DNA of 64,000 bases from Bacillota bacterium (GTDB lineage: Bacteria; Bacillota; Clostridia; Peptostreptococcales; Anaerovoracaceae). Below are positions 1 to 8,653 of this stretch, piece by piece. Numbering within the stretch: position 1 is the first letter of the stretch; every line of letters starts with the position of its first letter. The translations under genes and the position numbers were made by a program. The DNA is taken from NCBI GenBank assembly GCA_023415235.1, contig JAEZLP010000043.1, forward strand, positions 52,840 to 116,839. The letters are read 5' to 3'. Under the pieces are notes generated by a model that saw only the letters and a program-made list of their open reading frames with translations, ran no database searches and was not told the DNA's origin.

Positions 1-428
1 CCTACAGAAAACATAATGCGGTTGTCAATACGATGATTTGCGGCAACTGATACGGCAGAGCCCATCGCAATCCCGAGATCCGTTACATTGAAGGCGCAGT
101 TTGCTCCTGCTTTTGCTGTTGCGGCGCAGTTTTCAAATCCGCAGAAGCTGCAGTGGCTTAATCCCAGCGGACTGTCCTTCACACCGACGACCACTACCAC
201 ATGGCTCGCGTCTACATTTCCGCCATCCCGCGCGTGAAAATCCTCACCTGTGTCCTCGGCAATCTTTCTCATCTGGTCTGCCAGCTTTGCTTTTTCCTCT
301 CCATCTATTATTACTGCCACCAAATTGTCTACGCCGCAGCCCTTCGGTGCGGTTCTAACTGCGGCAAGCATCAGCTCGGCTACTTTCATTGCGGCTTTCT
401 TTTCAGCCTCGATCTGGTTGTAAATCAT
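1..428 (-). CDS. DUF2148 ferredoxin-like domain protein (partial, 3' end off the window)
   Basis: The minus-strand frame opens with ATG at 428 behind an AAAGGAGG ribosome site and stays open for 142 codons to the window edge. The N-terminal half contains VRTAPKGCGVDNLV, and further on comes a cysteine cluster, HCSFCGFENC. Both are typical of the DUF2148 family, small proteins with a conserved cysteine-rich segment common in anaerobes. Their biochemical role is not established; metal or Fe-S binding is inferred from the cysteines. A -10 element lies at 473-478. The C-terminus is missing because the window ends. Confidence 0.8.
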   Translation of the reverse strand, partial: MIYNQIEAEKKAAMKVAELMLAAVRTAPKGCGVDNLVAVIIDGEEKAKLADQMRKIAEDTGEDFHARDGGNVDASHVVVVVGVKDSPLGLSHCSFCGFENCAATAKAGANCAFNVTDLGIAMGSAVSVAANHRIDNRIMFSV

Positions 429-472
429 TTGAAAATCCTCCTTTATTAAAATGGTAACGTTCGTTCTATTTT

Positions 473-478
473 ATTATA
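473..478 (-). promoter_or_regulatory. Putative -10 box of the DUF2148 gene
   Basis: Read on the minus strand this is a perfect TATAAT, 45 bases upstream of the ATG at 428. The -35 at 17-bp spacing (TTCTAT) is weak. Confidence 0.45.
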
Positions 479-529
479 CCGATGCCCGAAAGGCAATAGA
501 AATCAATTAATTTCAATATTTACGTGAAA

Positions 530-572
530 TTGAGCAGAGATTTTGCGGTCATCCGTAAAATCTTCTGCTCAA
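530..572. terminator. Hairpin downstream of gatB-aspS
   Basis: Arms beginning TTGAGCAG and ending CTGCTCAA, about 19 bases each with one bulge and one G-U pair, enclose a 4-base loop. The hairpin lies between the aspS stop (704) and the promoter of the next minus-strand gene. There is no clear U tract, so it may be a weak terminator or a processing or stability element. A second small palindrome lies at 583-598. The rest of 429-703 holds no gene that I can see. Confidence 0.4.
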
Positions 573-703
573 TCGCCATTTTGGAAAATATATTTTCCCG
601 TATTTTTAATTAATTTGATTTTCGCCGTAATTTTTATGCCAAAACCCGGTTGTTTCCGCAAGGAATTAATTGTGCATTCCGTCGGGTTTCCCTTCGAAAT
701 CCG

Positions 704-3700
704 CTACCTTATTTTAATATGGACCTCTCTCAGCTGCTTTTCGTCAACCTCTCCCGGGCAGTTCAGCATCGGATTCTGCGCATTGCTGTTCAGAGGGAAT
801 GGGATCACTTCCCGGATGCTCTCCTCTCCCGCTAAAAGCATGACGATCCGGTCAACTCCGGGAGCCATGCCCGCATGAGGCGGAGCTCCGTACTGGAAGG
901 CCTGATAGAGCGCGCCGAACTTGTTTTTCACGTCCTCCTCTGTATATCCGGCAATCTCAAAGGCTTTGACCATGATATCCGGCCGGTGGTTCCGGACCGC
1001 TCCCGACGAAAGCTCAACGCCGTTGCAGACGATATCATACTGGTATGCCTTGATCTCCAGGGGATCCATGGTAAGAAGAGCCTCCATCTCTCCCTGGGGC
1101 ATGGAAAACGGATTGTGCGTAAAGTCGATTTTTCCTGTTTCCTCATTGAGCTCATACATGGGAAAGTCCGTAATGAAGCAGAACTCGAAGCTGTCGTTAT
1201 CAACCAGCTCAAGCCGCCTCCCCAGCTCCGTCCGAATCTGTCCCGCATATTTTTCCACCAGACCCTTTTCATCGCTGATGAAATACAGCACGTCATCTTC
1301 CTTTAAATCTGCCAGCCGTGCGATCCGTTTCCGCTGCTCCTCCGTAAAGAACTTGTCAATCGGTCCTTTGAAGCTCCCATCCTCTTTTACTGTGATATAC
1401 CCCAGGCCTTTCATGCCGATACCGAGAGCATACTTTTCCATGGCGGCAAAGAAGGATTTGGGCATTTTTCCGCATCCGCTCACGTTGATTCCCCTTACGA
1501 TTTTTCCCTGGAACGGCTTAAAGTCAACTTCCCTGAAAAAATCACTCAGATCGATGATTACCAGGGGATTTCTCAGGTCCGGCTTGTCAGTCCCGTACTT
1601 TAAGAGCGCCTCCGCATAGGGAATCCTGACAAAAGGCGCCGGTGATATTCTTTTATCCGTAAATCGGCGGAAAGTTTCCGTAAGCACCTGCTCCGCCACT
1701 GCAAAGACATCCTCCTGGGTGGCAAAGGACATTTCAAAATCAAGCTGGTAGAATTCTCCCGGGGACCGGTCGATCCGGGCGTCCTCATCCCGGAAGCAGG
1801 GCGCGATCTGAAAATACTTGTCAAACCCCGATACCATGAGCAGCTGTTTGAATTGCTGCGGTGCCTGGGGCAGCGCATAGAATTTCCCCTTGTGCTTCCT
1901 GCTCGGGACCAGGTAGTCCCTGGCTCCTTCCGGAGAAGAGTTTGCAAGAATCGGAGTCTGGATTTCGAGAAAATCCATTCGTTCCATCTGGTTTCTCAGA
2001 AACCGGATTATTTCGGATCTCAGGACCATGTTGCTGTGAACCTTTGGGTTTCTTAGATCCAGGAACCGATATTTCAGCCGGACATCCTCTCTGGTCTCCG
2101 TAGAGCCGGTGATCTCAAAGGGCAGGCTGGTGGCCGCGCTGCTCAGGATCCGGATTTCCTCGGCCTTTAGCTCGACCTCCCCCGTAGCAAGGTTCGGATT
2201 GTAGGTTTCCTCGTCTCTTTGAAGGATGGTTCCCGAAATGCTTACCACGGTTTCCTTGGAAAGACCCTCCAGCTGCTGGTCCGTGACAACCACCTGGGTA
2301 ATGCCGTAATGATCCCTCAGATCGAGGAATGCAACGCCTCCATGGTTCCTTATCCTGTGAATCCATCCCGCAAGCCTGACCTCAAGTCCCACATCGGCCA
2401 GCGTCAACTCGCCGCAGTTTTTGGTGCGATAAGCCTGTGACTGGAAAACGGCAATGGGTTCCGCCCCGTTTTCCTTTCCTCCAGCACCGGCATATTTTCC
2501 AGCGGCATATTTCCCGTAGGAGGAAAAGACTGAATTTAGCTCCGCCTTTTCCTGCTGATATTTTTCATGTTCCGTTTTCTTTTGCTGATCTGCCTGCTCG
2601 TCGGATTCTGAAGGCTTTACCGGATCCATTTCCGCCAGCTTTTCCAGCAGCAGCCGGCGGATCGTCTGAGGATCGGCATTTCCCCTCAGTTTGCCCATAC
2701 ACTGGCCAACCAGGAAATCGAAGGCCTTTTCCTTTCCGCTTCTGTAGTCCTGAATGGATCGGGGATGGGCTGTAAGAACCGTGACAACGGTCTGCTCCAG
2801 CAGTAGGCTGTCCGCTTCGATAAAAAGTCCCTTTTCCCTTGCATATTTCTCCGGTTCGATATTGTTTTTATATAATTCTTCTATCAGTGTTTTTTCTGCG
2901 TTTCGGTTGATTTCCCCCCGGGAGGTCATCTGGAGGATGCGGGCCAGTCTGGCCGGATCCAGCTTCAGCTGCTCGGGCGGGGTGGACGATTCCTTCAAAA
3001 GACGCAGGATCTCTCCTGTGACGGCTTTAGCGGTCTCCTTCGCCAGGCCAGAAAGCTCTGCGGTTTCCTCAAACAGCCGTGCAATTTCCTTTGCCGCCGT
3101 CAATATCTCCGCAGTCTTTTTCGACAAACCGTACTGGTTTATATATCTGCGCCGTTTTTCCTCCGGAAGCTCGGTTACGGTGAGCTTCACTTCCTCCAGC
3201 CACTCATCGCTGACCCGGATGGGAAGCAGGTCGGGATCGGGAAAATACCGGTAATCCTGCGCGTTTTCCTTGGAACGCATGGCAGTGCTTTCACCCAATT
3301 CATCGTCCCATCGCCTGGTTTCCTGTTTTACCGTTCCGCCCTCCCGGAGCAACCGGATCTGACGTTCCCTTTCATAGCGGATTGCTCTTTGGATGGCCTT
3401 CAGAGAATTCAGGTTTTTCATTTCCGTCCTGACGCCGTATTCCTGCTGCCCGACAGGCCTTACGGACAGGTTGACGTCCGCCCGCATGGATCCCTCCTGC
3501 ATTTTGCAATCTGATATATCCAGATAAACCAGGATCTCCTGCAGCCGTTCCAGAAATACTGTCACTTCCTCCGGATCGGAAAAGTCGGGATTTGTTACGA
3601 TCTCGATCAAAGGGACTCCGCACCGGTTATAGTCGATCAGAGTTCCGGCAGCGTCATGGATCAGCTTTCCCGCGTCTTCTTCCATATGAATTTCCCGAAT

Positions 3701-4054
3701 GGTAATCCGTTTTTTTGTCTGGTCGCCAAGGGGAATTTCCAGCCAGCCGTTTCTGCAAATAGGGGAATACAGCTGTGAGATCTGGTAATCCTTGGGCAGG
3801 TCGGGATAAAAATAATTCTTCCGGTCAAACCGGCTGTTTCGTTCGATTTCGCAATGCAGCGCAAGCCCGGCTCGGATGGCTTTGTCCGCAACGGCCTTGT
3901 TGAAAACCGGAAGACTTCCGGGCATTCCAAGGCAGACCGGACAGGTATGGGAGTTTGGCAGACCGCCGAATTCAGTAGTGCAGTCGCAAAATATTTTTGT
4001 TTTTGTGGAAAGCTCCACATGGACCTCCAGTCCCATAACCAGTTCATAGTTCAT
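704..4054 (-). CDS. gatB/aspS: GatB-AspRS fusion: amidotransferase subunit B joined to aspartyl-tRNA synthetase
   Basis: One 1116-codon frame. Residues 1-476 are a complete GatB, from MNYELVMGLEVHVELS through the catalytic cradle to the YqeY-like tail. A charged, Lys/Glu/Ala-rich linker covers about 477-540. Residues 541-1116 are a complete class II AspRS with an OB-fold anticodon domain, motif 2 (FRDEDARIDRSPGEF, about 754-768) and motif 3 (GMAPGVDRIVMLL). GatB helps transamidate Asp-tRNAAsn or Glu-tRNAGln; AspRS charges the tRNA, so the fusion would join supply and consumption of the intermediate. His571 sits where discriminating AspRS has Leu and non-discriminating AspRS has His. The first 11 bases overlap the end of gatA. 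No frameshift or stop is seen in the linker. Confidence 0.95.
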   Translation of the reverse strand: MNYELVMGLEVHVELSTKTKIFCDCTTEFGGLPNSHTCPVCLGMPGSLPVFNKAVADKAIRAGLALHCEIERNSRFDRKNYFYPDLPKDYQISQLYSPICRNGWLEIPLGDQTKKRITIREIHMEEDAGKLIHDAAGTLIDYNRCGVPLIEIVTNPDFSDPEEVTVFLERLQEILVYLDISDCKMQEGSMRADVNLSVRPVGQQEYGVRTEMKNLNSLKAIQRAIRYERERQIRLLREGGTVKQETRRWDDELGESTAMRSKENAQDYRYFPDPDLLPIRVSDEWLEEVKLTVTELPEEKRRRYINQYGLSKKTAEILTAAKEIARLFEETAELSGLAKETAKAVTGEILRLLKESSTPPEQLKLDPARLARILQMTSRGEINRNAEKTLIEELYKNNIEPEKYAREKGLFIEADSLLLEQTVVTVLTAHPRSIQDYRSGKEKAFDFLVGQCMGKLRGNADPQTIRRLLLEKLAEMDPVKPSESDEQADQQKKTEHEKYQQEKAELNSVFSSYGKYAAGKYAGAGGKENGAEPIAVFQSQAYRTKNCGELTLADVGLEVRLAGWIHRIRNHGGVAFLDLRDHYGITQVVVTDQQLEGLSKETVVSISGTILQRDEETYNPNLATGEVELKAEEIRILSSAATSLPFEITGSTETREDVRLKYRFLDLRNPKVHSNMVLRSEIIRFLRNQMERMDFLEIQTPILANSSPEGARDYLVPSRKHKGKFYALPQAPQQFKQLLMVSGFDKYFQIAPCFRDEDARIDRSPGEFYQLDFEMSFATQEDVFAVAEQVLTETFRRFTDKRISPAPFVRIPYAEALLKYGTDKPDLRNPLVIIDLSDFFREVDFKPFQGKIVRGINVSGCGKMPKSFFAAMEKYALGIGMKGLGYITVKEDGSFKGPIDKFFTEEQRKRIARLADLKEDDVLYFISDEKGLVEKYAGQIRTELGRRLELVDNDSFEFCFITDFPMYELNEETGKIDFTHNPFSMPQGEMEALLTMDPLEIKAYQYDIVCNGVELSSGAVRNHRPDIMVKAFEIAGYTEEDVKNKFGALYQAFQYGAPPHAGMAPGVDRIVMLLAGEESIREVIPFPLNSNAQNPMLNCPGEVDEKQLREVHIKIR

Positions 4055-5594
4055 GCTTTTGTCCCTCCTTCCCTTTCATTTTTCTTCCTGTGGGAAATTG
4101 TTCATGATAATCCGTATTACTCTGATAGACATATGCCGCGCCGACCAGCGCCGGTTCCGAAAACGCTTTTCCGATCAGCTGCATGCCTACGGGCATGCCG
4201 TCGTTTCCAAAACCACAGGGTAGGGCTGCTGCGGGCAGTCCGGACAGATTGACGGATACGGTATAGATATCTGCCATATACATGGCCAGCGGATCATCGA
4301 TCTGCTCACCGATCCGATATGCCGTAGCGGGGCTGACTGGGCTGAGAATCATATCATACCTGCCTAAGGCCTCGTCAAAGGACGCCTTGATCAGACTCCT
4401 CACCTGAAGGGCTTTTTTGTAATAGGCGTCAAAGTATCCGGAGCTCAGCACAAAGGAACCGAGCATGATTCTTCTTTTCACCTCTTTGCCAAATCCCTCG
4501 CTGCGGGACCGGTAGAATATTTCCGTCAAATCCCCGGCGTTGTCGGAACGATATCCGTATTTGATTCCGTCATAGCGGGAGAGATTGGAGCTGGCTTCCG
4601 CACAGGCGATGATATAGTAAGCCGGAACCGCATATTCGACGGCAGGCAGTTCAAACTCTTCCACCTCGGCTCCCAGCTTTTCAAAGGTTTTTGCTGCGTT
4701 GAGGACCGCTTCCTTTACGTCGCCGGAGATTCCGCCGGCGAAATAATTCCCGGGAAGACCAATTTTCAACCCTTTTAATTCCCACTTTTCATATTGCTCC
4801 CTGAAGTCAAAGGGCTCCTTCATCACCGAGGTGCTGTCCCTGAGATCATAGCCCGAAAGGAGTGACAGGGCCTCGGCGCAGTCCCCAATGTCCCTTCCCA
4901 TGGTTCCGATCTGATCCAAAGAGGAAGCATAGGCCATCAAGCCATAGCGGGATACGGCTCCGTAGGTTGGCTTGATTCCGGTCAAATTGCAGAAAGCGCA
5001 GGGCTGCCGGATGGAGCCTCCGGTATCCGAGCCCAGGGCATAGGGGGCCAGCTTTGCGGAAACTGCGGCTGCAGATCCCCCCGAGGAACCTCCGGGAACC
5101 CTGTCCATATCCCAGGGATTTCGCGTAATTCCGGAATGGGAGGTTTCTGTGGACCCTCCCATGGCAAACTCGTCCAGATTGGTTTTTCCGAGGATGACCG
5201 CGCCGGCCTGCTTCAGCTTTTCCACAACGGTGGCGTCATAGGGCGGTGTGAAATTTCCAAGTATCTTCGACGCCGCAGTGGTCCTCGCTCCTTTTGTGCA
5301 AATATTGTCCTTGATCGCCACAGGCACTCCTGCCAGAGGAGAAAGAGGTTCCCCCTTGTCGATTTTTTTCTGCACTTCTTCCGCCTGTTTGACCGCTTCC
5401 TCCTCCATGACGGTAATATAGGCGTTGATGGCGGAATCTTCATTCCGGATCGCGTCGAGATAGCATTCCGCAGCTTCCACGCAGCTCAGCTCCCTCTTTC
5501 GTATCCTTGCGCCCAGCTCCAGGGCGGTCATATCCCTGATTTCCGCAGCTCCGGCATTCCCCTTTCCCGGGGATCTTCCGTCCTTCTGTTTCAT
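4044..5594 (-). CDS. gatA: Asp/Glu-tRNA amidotransferase subunit A
   Basis: A 516-aa amidase-signature protein that releases ammonia from glutamine for the GatCAB complex. The Ser-cisSer-Lys triad is visible: Lys95 in VAIKDN, Ser170 in GGSSGGS and Ser194 in GSDTGGS. Length is about 30 residues above the usual 485 because of an N-terminal extension. The ATG follows an AGGAAAGG ribosome site. It starts 12 bases after gatC and overlaps gatB-aspS by 11 bases, which points to translational coupling in a gatC-gatA-gatB::aspS operon. Confidence 0.97.
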   Translation of the reverse strand: MKQKDGRSPGKGNAGAAEIRDMTALELGARIRKRELSCVEAAECYLDAIRNEDSAINAYITVMEEEAVKQAEEVQKKIDKGEPLSPLAGVPVAIKDNICTKGARTTAASKILGNFTPPYDATVVEKLKQAGAVILGKTNLDEFAMGGSTETSHSGITRNPWDMDRVPGGSSGGSAAAVSAKLAPYALGSDTGGSIRQPCAFCNLTGIKPTYGAVSRYGLMAYASSLDQIGTMGRDIGDCAEALSLLSGYDLRDSTSVMKEPFDFREQYEKWELKGLKIGLPGNYFAGGISGDVKEAVLNAAKTFEKLGAEVEEFELPAVEYAVPAYYIIACAEASSNLSRYDGIKYGYRSDNAGDLTEIFYRSRSEGFGKEVKRRIMLGSFVLSSGYFDAYYKKALQVRSLIKASFDEALGRYDMILSPVSPATAYRIGEQIDDPLAMYMADIYTVSVNLSGLPAAALPCGFGNDGMPVGMQLIGKAFSEPALVGAAYVYQSNTDYHEQFPTGRKMKGKEGQKHEL

Positions 5595-5606
5595 CGTCCT
5601 TTCCTC

Positions 5607-5894
5607 CTATTCCACCGTCTTAAATACCTTGAAATAATCTCCCTTTGACGCGGGCGCGTTCTGCAGCATCTCAGCTCTGAGATCGCCGTTGACCACATCC
5701 TCCCTTCGGAAACGGTTCACATCGTCAAAGGGGTGTGTCATTTCTCTTACCCCTGTTGTGTCCAGTTCGTTCAACTTTTCCATATAGTCTAAAATGTTCG
5801 TCAGGTCTTTTTTGGCTTCTTCCTTTTCCCCGGCGGTAAGCTCAAGCCGGGATAATTCTCCGATATAATCGATCAGTTCATCCGTAATCTTCAT
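5607..5894 (-). CDS. gatC: Asp/Glu-tRNA amidotransferase subunit C
   Basis: A 95-aa protein of normal GatC length. It has the family signatures ISRLEL-like (LSRLELTAGE) and a C-terminal NxxRxD-like segment (DVNRFRREDVVN). GatC wraps around and stabilises the GatA-GatB interface. It is the first gene of the operon and follows the T-box leader directly, with a GGAGGGG ribosome site before the ATG. Confidence 0.95.
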   Translation of the reverse strand: MKITDELIDYIGELSRLELTAGEKEEAKKDLTNILDYMEKLNELDTTGVREMTHPFDDVNRFRREDVVNGDLRAEMLQNAPASKGDYFKVFKTVE

Positions 5895-5931
5895 GTTCCC
5901 CTCCGTTCCGCCGCATCATTGCGGCTCAAAT

Positions 5932-5964
5932 AAAAAGTCCCCAGGATACAATTATCCTAGGGAC
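5932..5964 (-). terminator. T-box regulated terminator
   Basis: On the minus strand the arms GTCCCTAGGATA and TATCCTGGGGAC form a stem followed by TTTTT. The competing antiterminator is formed by the T-box sequence just upstream. Confidence 0.88.
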
Positions 5965-6195
5965 GAAAAAAAATCCGCGGTACCACCCAAATTGACGCAG
6001 CAACTTAATGCCTTAATCCTCTTGATGCATTGTAACGTATGCAACACGGGCAAACTTACTAGGATTGAAACAATCCGTTGAGCCTGCCGGCTCCGAAGTG
6101 TTCTTTCGTCCGGAGTGTCACAAATGGCAATTTCAGTCACGTTGCCAATCCCTGCTTTGCGTTTCTCCTGATTACTTTTCTTCCTCAACGCCGAT
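5932..6195 (-). promoter_or_regulatory. T-box riboswitch controlling gatC-gatA-gatB::aspS
   Basis: The minus strand carries the canonical T-box sequence GGGTGGTACCGCGG at 5975-5988. It is followed by an intrinsic terminator at 5937-5964 with the U tract at 5932-5936. A Stem I with basal pairs 6184-6190/6076-6082 precedes it. By family knowledge, uncharged tRNA binding to the specifier loop and T-box disrupts the terminator. A GAC triplet followed by A at 6117-6119 is a tentative Asp specifier; it was chosen by eye, without folding. Confidence 0.9.
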
Positions 6196-6290
6196 TTCTT
6201 TATGGTTTCTCTTTCTATCTTGCCTTATTTTTCGGCAGCTATCCGTAAAACTTTACAGGAATTCTGCCGTAATTGAAAATCTTGGTGTAA

Positions 6291-6319
6291 ACAATATCAC
6301 AATCCAAAAAAAATTGCAA
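6291..6319 (-). promoter_or_regulatory. Candidate promoter of the T-box-gatCAB operon
   Basis: On the minus strand there is TTGCAA (6314-6319), 17 bp, then TATTGT (6291-6296). The match is moderate but the position is right, about 90 bases upstream of Stem I. It would be divergent from the glnA promoter at 6337-6365. Confidence 0.45.
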
Positions 6320-6336
6320 GCAAATTATTTTCTGTA

Positions 6337-6365
6337 TTGACACAATAAAAATCTGCGAATATACT
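6337..6365 (+). promoter_or_regulatory. Sigma-A promoter of the type III glutamine synthetase gene
   Basis: A perfect TTGACA (6337-6342), a 17-bp spacer and TATACT (6360-6365). Transcription should begin near 6372, leaving a leader of about 150 nt with an attenuator. Confidence 0.85.
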
Positions 6366-6372
6366 ATGTCAT

Positions 6373-6417
6373 TATAGCAATGGCGCTGTAGGGATTTCCC
6401 TTCTGCGCCCTTTTTTT
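6373..6417 (+). promoter_or_regulatory. Leader attenuator with ANTAR-type hexaloop hairpin
   Basis: Two mutually exclusive structures are visible. The first is a 6-bp stem TATAGC/GCTGTA (6373-6390) around the hexaloop AATGGC, which has A at position 1 and G at position 4 as in ANTAR target hairpins. The second is a terminator, GGCGC...AGGGA/TCCCT...GCGCC (6382-6409), followed by seven T (6411-6417). The first hairpin uses bases of the terminator's 5' arm, so stabilising it should allow readthrough into glnA. A second hexaloop hairpin, usual in this motif, was not found. Confidence 0.6.
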
Positions 6418-6521
6418 ATTTCGCAGGAAATATCGCGTAAGCGATAGGGACGGATGATCCGTCATGTTCACTTATTTTTTGTATTGGAGTATTAAAAACT
6501 TTATAAAAAAGGAGGATTCCC

Positions 6522-8612
6522 ATGGACAAAATTTCTTCAGTTTTCGGAAGCATGGTATTCAATGACGTGGTCATGAGAGAACGCTTGCCGAAGGACATCT
6601 ACAAAGCCCTTAAGAAAAACATGGAAGAAGGCACCACTCTTACCCCGGAGGTTGCCAATGTCGTGGCCAACGCCATGAAAAACTGGGCTCTGGAAAAAGG
6701 AGCCACCCACTACACCCATTGGTTTCAGCCTATGACGGGAATCACAGCCGAGAAGCATGACAGCTTTATCACTCCCACCGGAGACGGAGGAGTCATTATG
6801 GATTTTTCGGGAAAGGCATTGATCAAAGGGGAACCGGACGCGTCCAGTTTCCCCTCCGGCGGAATCAGGGCTACCTTTGAGGCCAGAGGTTATACCAACT
6901 GGGACCCCAGCTCCTATGCTTTCATCAAGGAGCATACGCTTTGCATTCCCACCGCTTTCTGCTCCTATCGGGGAGAGGCCCTGGACAAAAAGACCCCCCT
7001 GCTTCGCTCCATGGAAGCGCTTAACATCCAGGCGCAAAGAATTTTGAAGCTGTTTGGACAATACGACGTAAAGCGCGTCGTCTCAACAATCGGAGCGGAA
7101 CAGGAGTATTTTTTAATCGACAAGGAACTGTATGACAAGCGAAAGGATCTCATCTACTGCAATAGGACCCTGTTCGGAGCTAAGCCTCCGAAAAACCAGG
7201 AGCTTGACGATCACTATTTTGGAGCCATTAAGCCAAGGGTTAACGCATATATGGAGGAGCTTGACCAGGAGCTCTGGAAGCTTGGCGTATATGTCAAAAC
7301 GGAGCACAACGAGGTGGCGCCCTCACAGCACGAGCTGGCTCCTGTCTTCACCACCTCCAACATCGCCACCGATCAGAACCAGCTGACCATGGAAGTCATG
7401 AAAAAGGTAGCCGCCAACCACGGACTTGTCTGCCTGCTCCATGAAAAACCTTTTGCCGGAGTAAACGGGAGCGGCAAACATGTCAATTGGTCCCTGTCCA
7501 CCGATTCCGGGGAAAACCTGCTTTCTCCCGGGAAAAATCCCGCCGGAAATCTTAGATTTCTCCTGTTCCTTTGTGCGGTGATCAAGGCGGTGGATGAATA
7601 CCAGGATCTGCTTCGCATCTCTGTAGCCAGCGCCGGGAACGACAACAGACTGGGCGGCAACGAAGCACCTCCCGCCATTATTTCCATGTTTATCGGAGAT
7701 GATCTGGAAGCGATCCTGCATGCAATTGAAAAAGGAGAAGATTACAATGGAAAGCAGGATCGGACCATAAACATCGGCGTTTCTGTTCTGCCTCAGTTCA
7801 AGCGCGATACCACGGACCGAAACAGAACCTCTCCCTTTGCGTTCACAGGAAACAAGTTTGAGTTCCGCATGCCGGGTTCGGGTGCGTCCATTGCCTGTCC
7901 CACATACATGCTGAATGTGACGGTTGCCGAGTCTCTGAGGCAGTTCGCTGATTACCTGGAGACCTCCAAGGATATGGAAGCGAGCGTAAAGTCGCTGATC
8001 CGGGATACGATCGTCAAGCATAAGCGGATTATTTTCAACGGAAACAACTACTCGGAAGAATGGGTCTCGATAGCGGAAAGCCGCGGTCTTCTGAATTTGA
8101 GGTCCGCCGTAGACGCCCTTCCTCTCTTTACCAGGGAAAAGAACCTTGAGATGCTGAAACGGCATTGTATTTTTACCGAGGTGGAGGTTCGTGCAAGGCA
8201 GGAAATCCTCCTCCGGGAGTATTGCAATATCCTGAATATCGAAGCCCTTACCATGGCGGACATGGTGAATAAAGATATCCTGCCCGCGGTGTCCGGTTAT
8301 ATCAAAAAGCTGGCGGATACTGCCATAAGCAAGAGCGCCCTTGGTCTTGACGCGGAAAATGATCTGGAAAAGGAATTGATTACGAATCTTTCTTCCGTCT
8401 CCCGAAGCCTTTACAAAAGGGGTCAGGAGCTTGAGAACGCACTGATCGAGGTGAATGCAATGGAGGAGCTTTTTGCAGCGTCCGAGTACTACAACAAAAA
8501 GATTCTTCCCATCATGAAGGAAATCCGCATTGCTGCGGATACCCTGGAAACGATGACAGCGACGGAATACTGGCCGTTCCCTGTCTACGGCGAGCTGCTC
8601 TTCAGCGTATAA
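6522..8612 (+). CDS. glnN: Type III glutamine synthetase
   Basis: A 696-aa protein matching GSIII in length (about 700) and sequence. The N-terminal VFGSMVFNDVVMRERLPKD is followed by a GS catalytic region with THWFQPMTG, the glutamate/ATP-site segment (GAEQEYFLID), NEVAPSQHELAP and GSGKHVNWSL. It makes glutamine from glutamate, ATP and ammonia as a large dodecamer. The ATG follows AAAGGAGG. It is transcribed against the replication direction of its arm, flanked by a divergent T-box operon and a convergent ANTAR gene. An attenuator in its leader and that neighbour suggest antitermination control by nitrogen status. Confidence 0.97.
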   Translation: MDKISSVFGSMVFNDVVMRERLPKDIYKALKKNMEEGTTLTPEVANVVANAMKNWALEKGATHYTHWFQPMTGITAEKHDSFITPTGDGGVIMDFSGKALIKGEPDASSFPSGGIRATFEARGYTNWDPSSYAFIKEHTLCIPTAFCSYRGEALDKKTPLLRSMEALNIQAQRILKLFGQYDVKRVVSTIGAEQEYFLIDKELYDKRKDLIYCNRTLFGAKPPKNQELDDHYFGAIKPRVNAYMEELDQELWKLGVYVKTEHNEVAPSQHELAPVFTTSNIATDQNQLTMEVMKKVAANHGLVCLLHEKPFAGVNGSGKHVNWSLSTDSGENLLSPGKNPAGNLRFLLFLCAVIKAVDEYQDLLRISVASAGNDNRLGGNEAPPAIISMFIGDDLEAILHAIEKGEDYNGKQDRTINIGVSVLPQFKRDTTDRNRTSPFAFTGNKFEFRMPGSGASIACPTYMLNVTVAESLRQFADYLETSKDMEASVKSLIRDTIVKHKRIIFNGNNYSEEWVSIAESRGLLNLRSAVDALPLFTREKNLEMLKRHCIFTEVEVRARQEILLREYCNILNIEALTMADMVNKDILPAVSGYIKKLADTAISKSALGLDAENDLEKELITNLSSVSRSLYKRGQELENALIEVNAMEELFAASEYYNKKILPIMKEIRIAADTLETMTATEYWPFPVYGELLFSV

Positions 8613-8653
8613 TTCCGTACTGATACCTCATATAAATTAAAAAAAGTGGAAAA

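Noticed and set aside
543..878. Plus-strand ORFs opposite the 3' end of gatB-aspS
   Set aside because: They are shadows of the intergenic hairpins and the aspS end, without ribosome sites.
2440..2640. Possibility that the GatB-AspRS fusion is a frameshift artefact
   Set aside because: The linker is in frame, has sensible charged composition, and both domains keep complete ends; I kept the fusion but listed the check.
7530..7545. TCTCCCGGGAAAAAT as a Noc-binding site inside glnN
   Set aside because: It is only a partial match to ATTTCCCGGGAAAT and lies within coding sequence.
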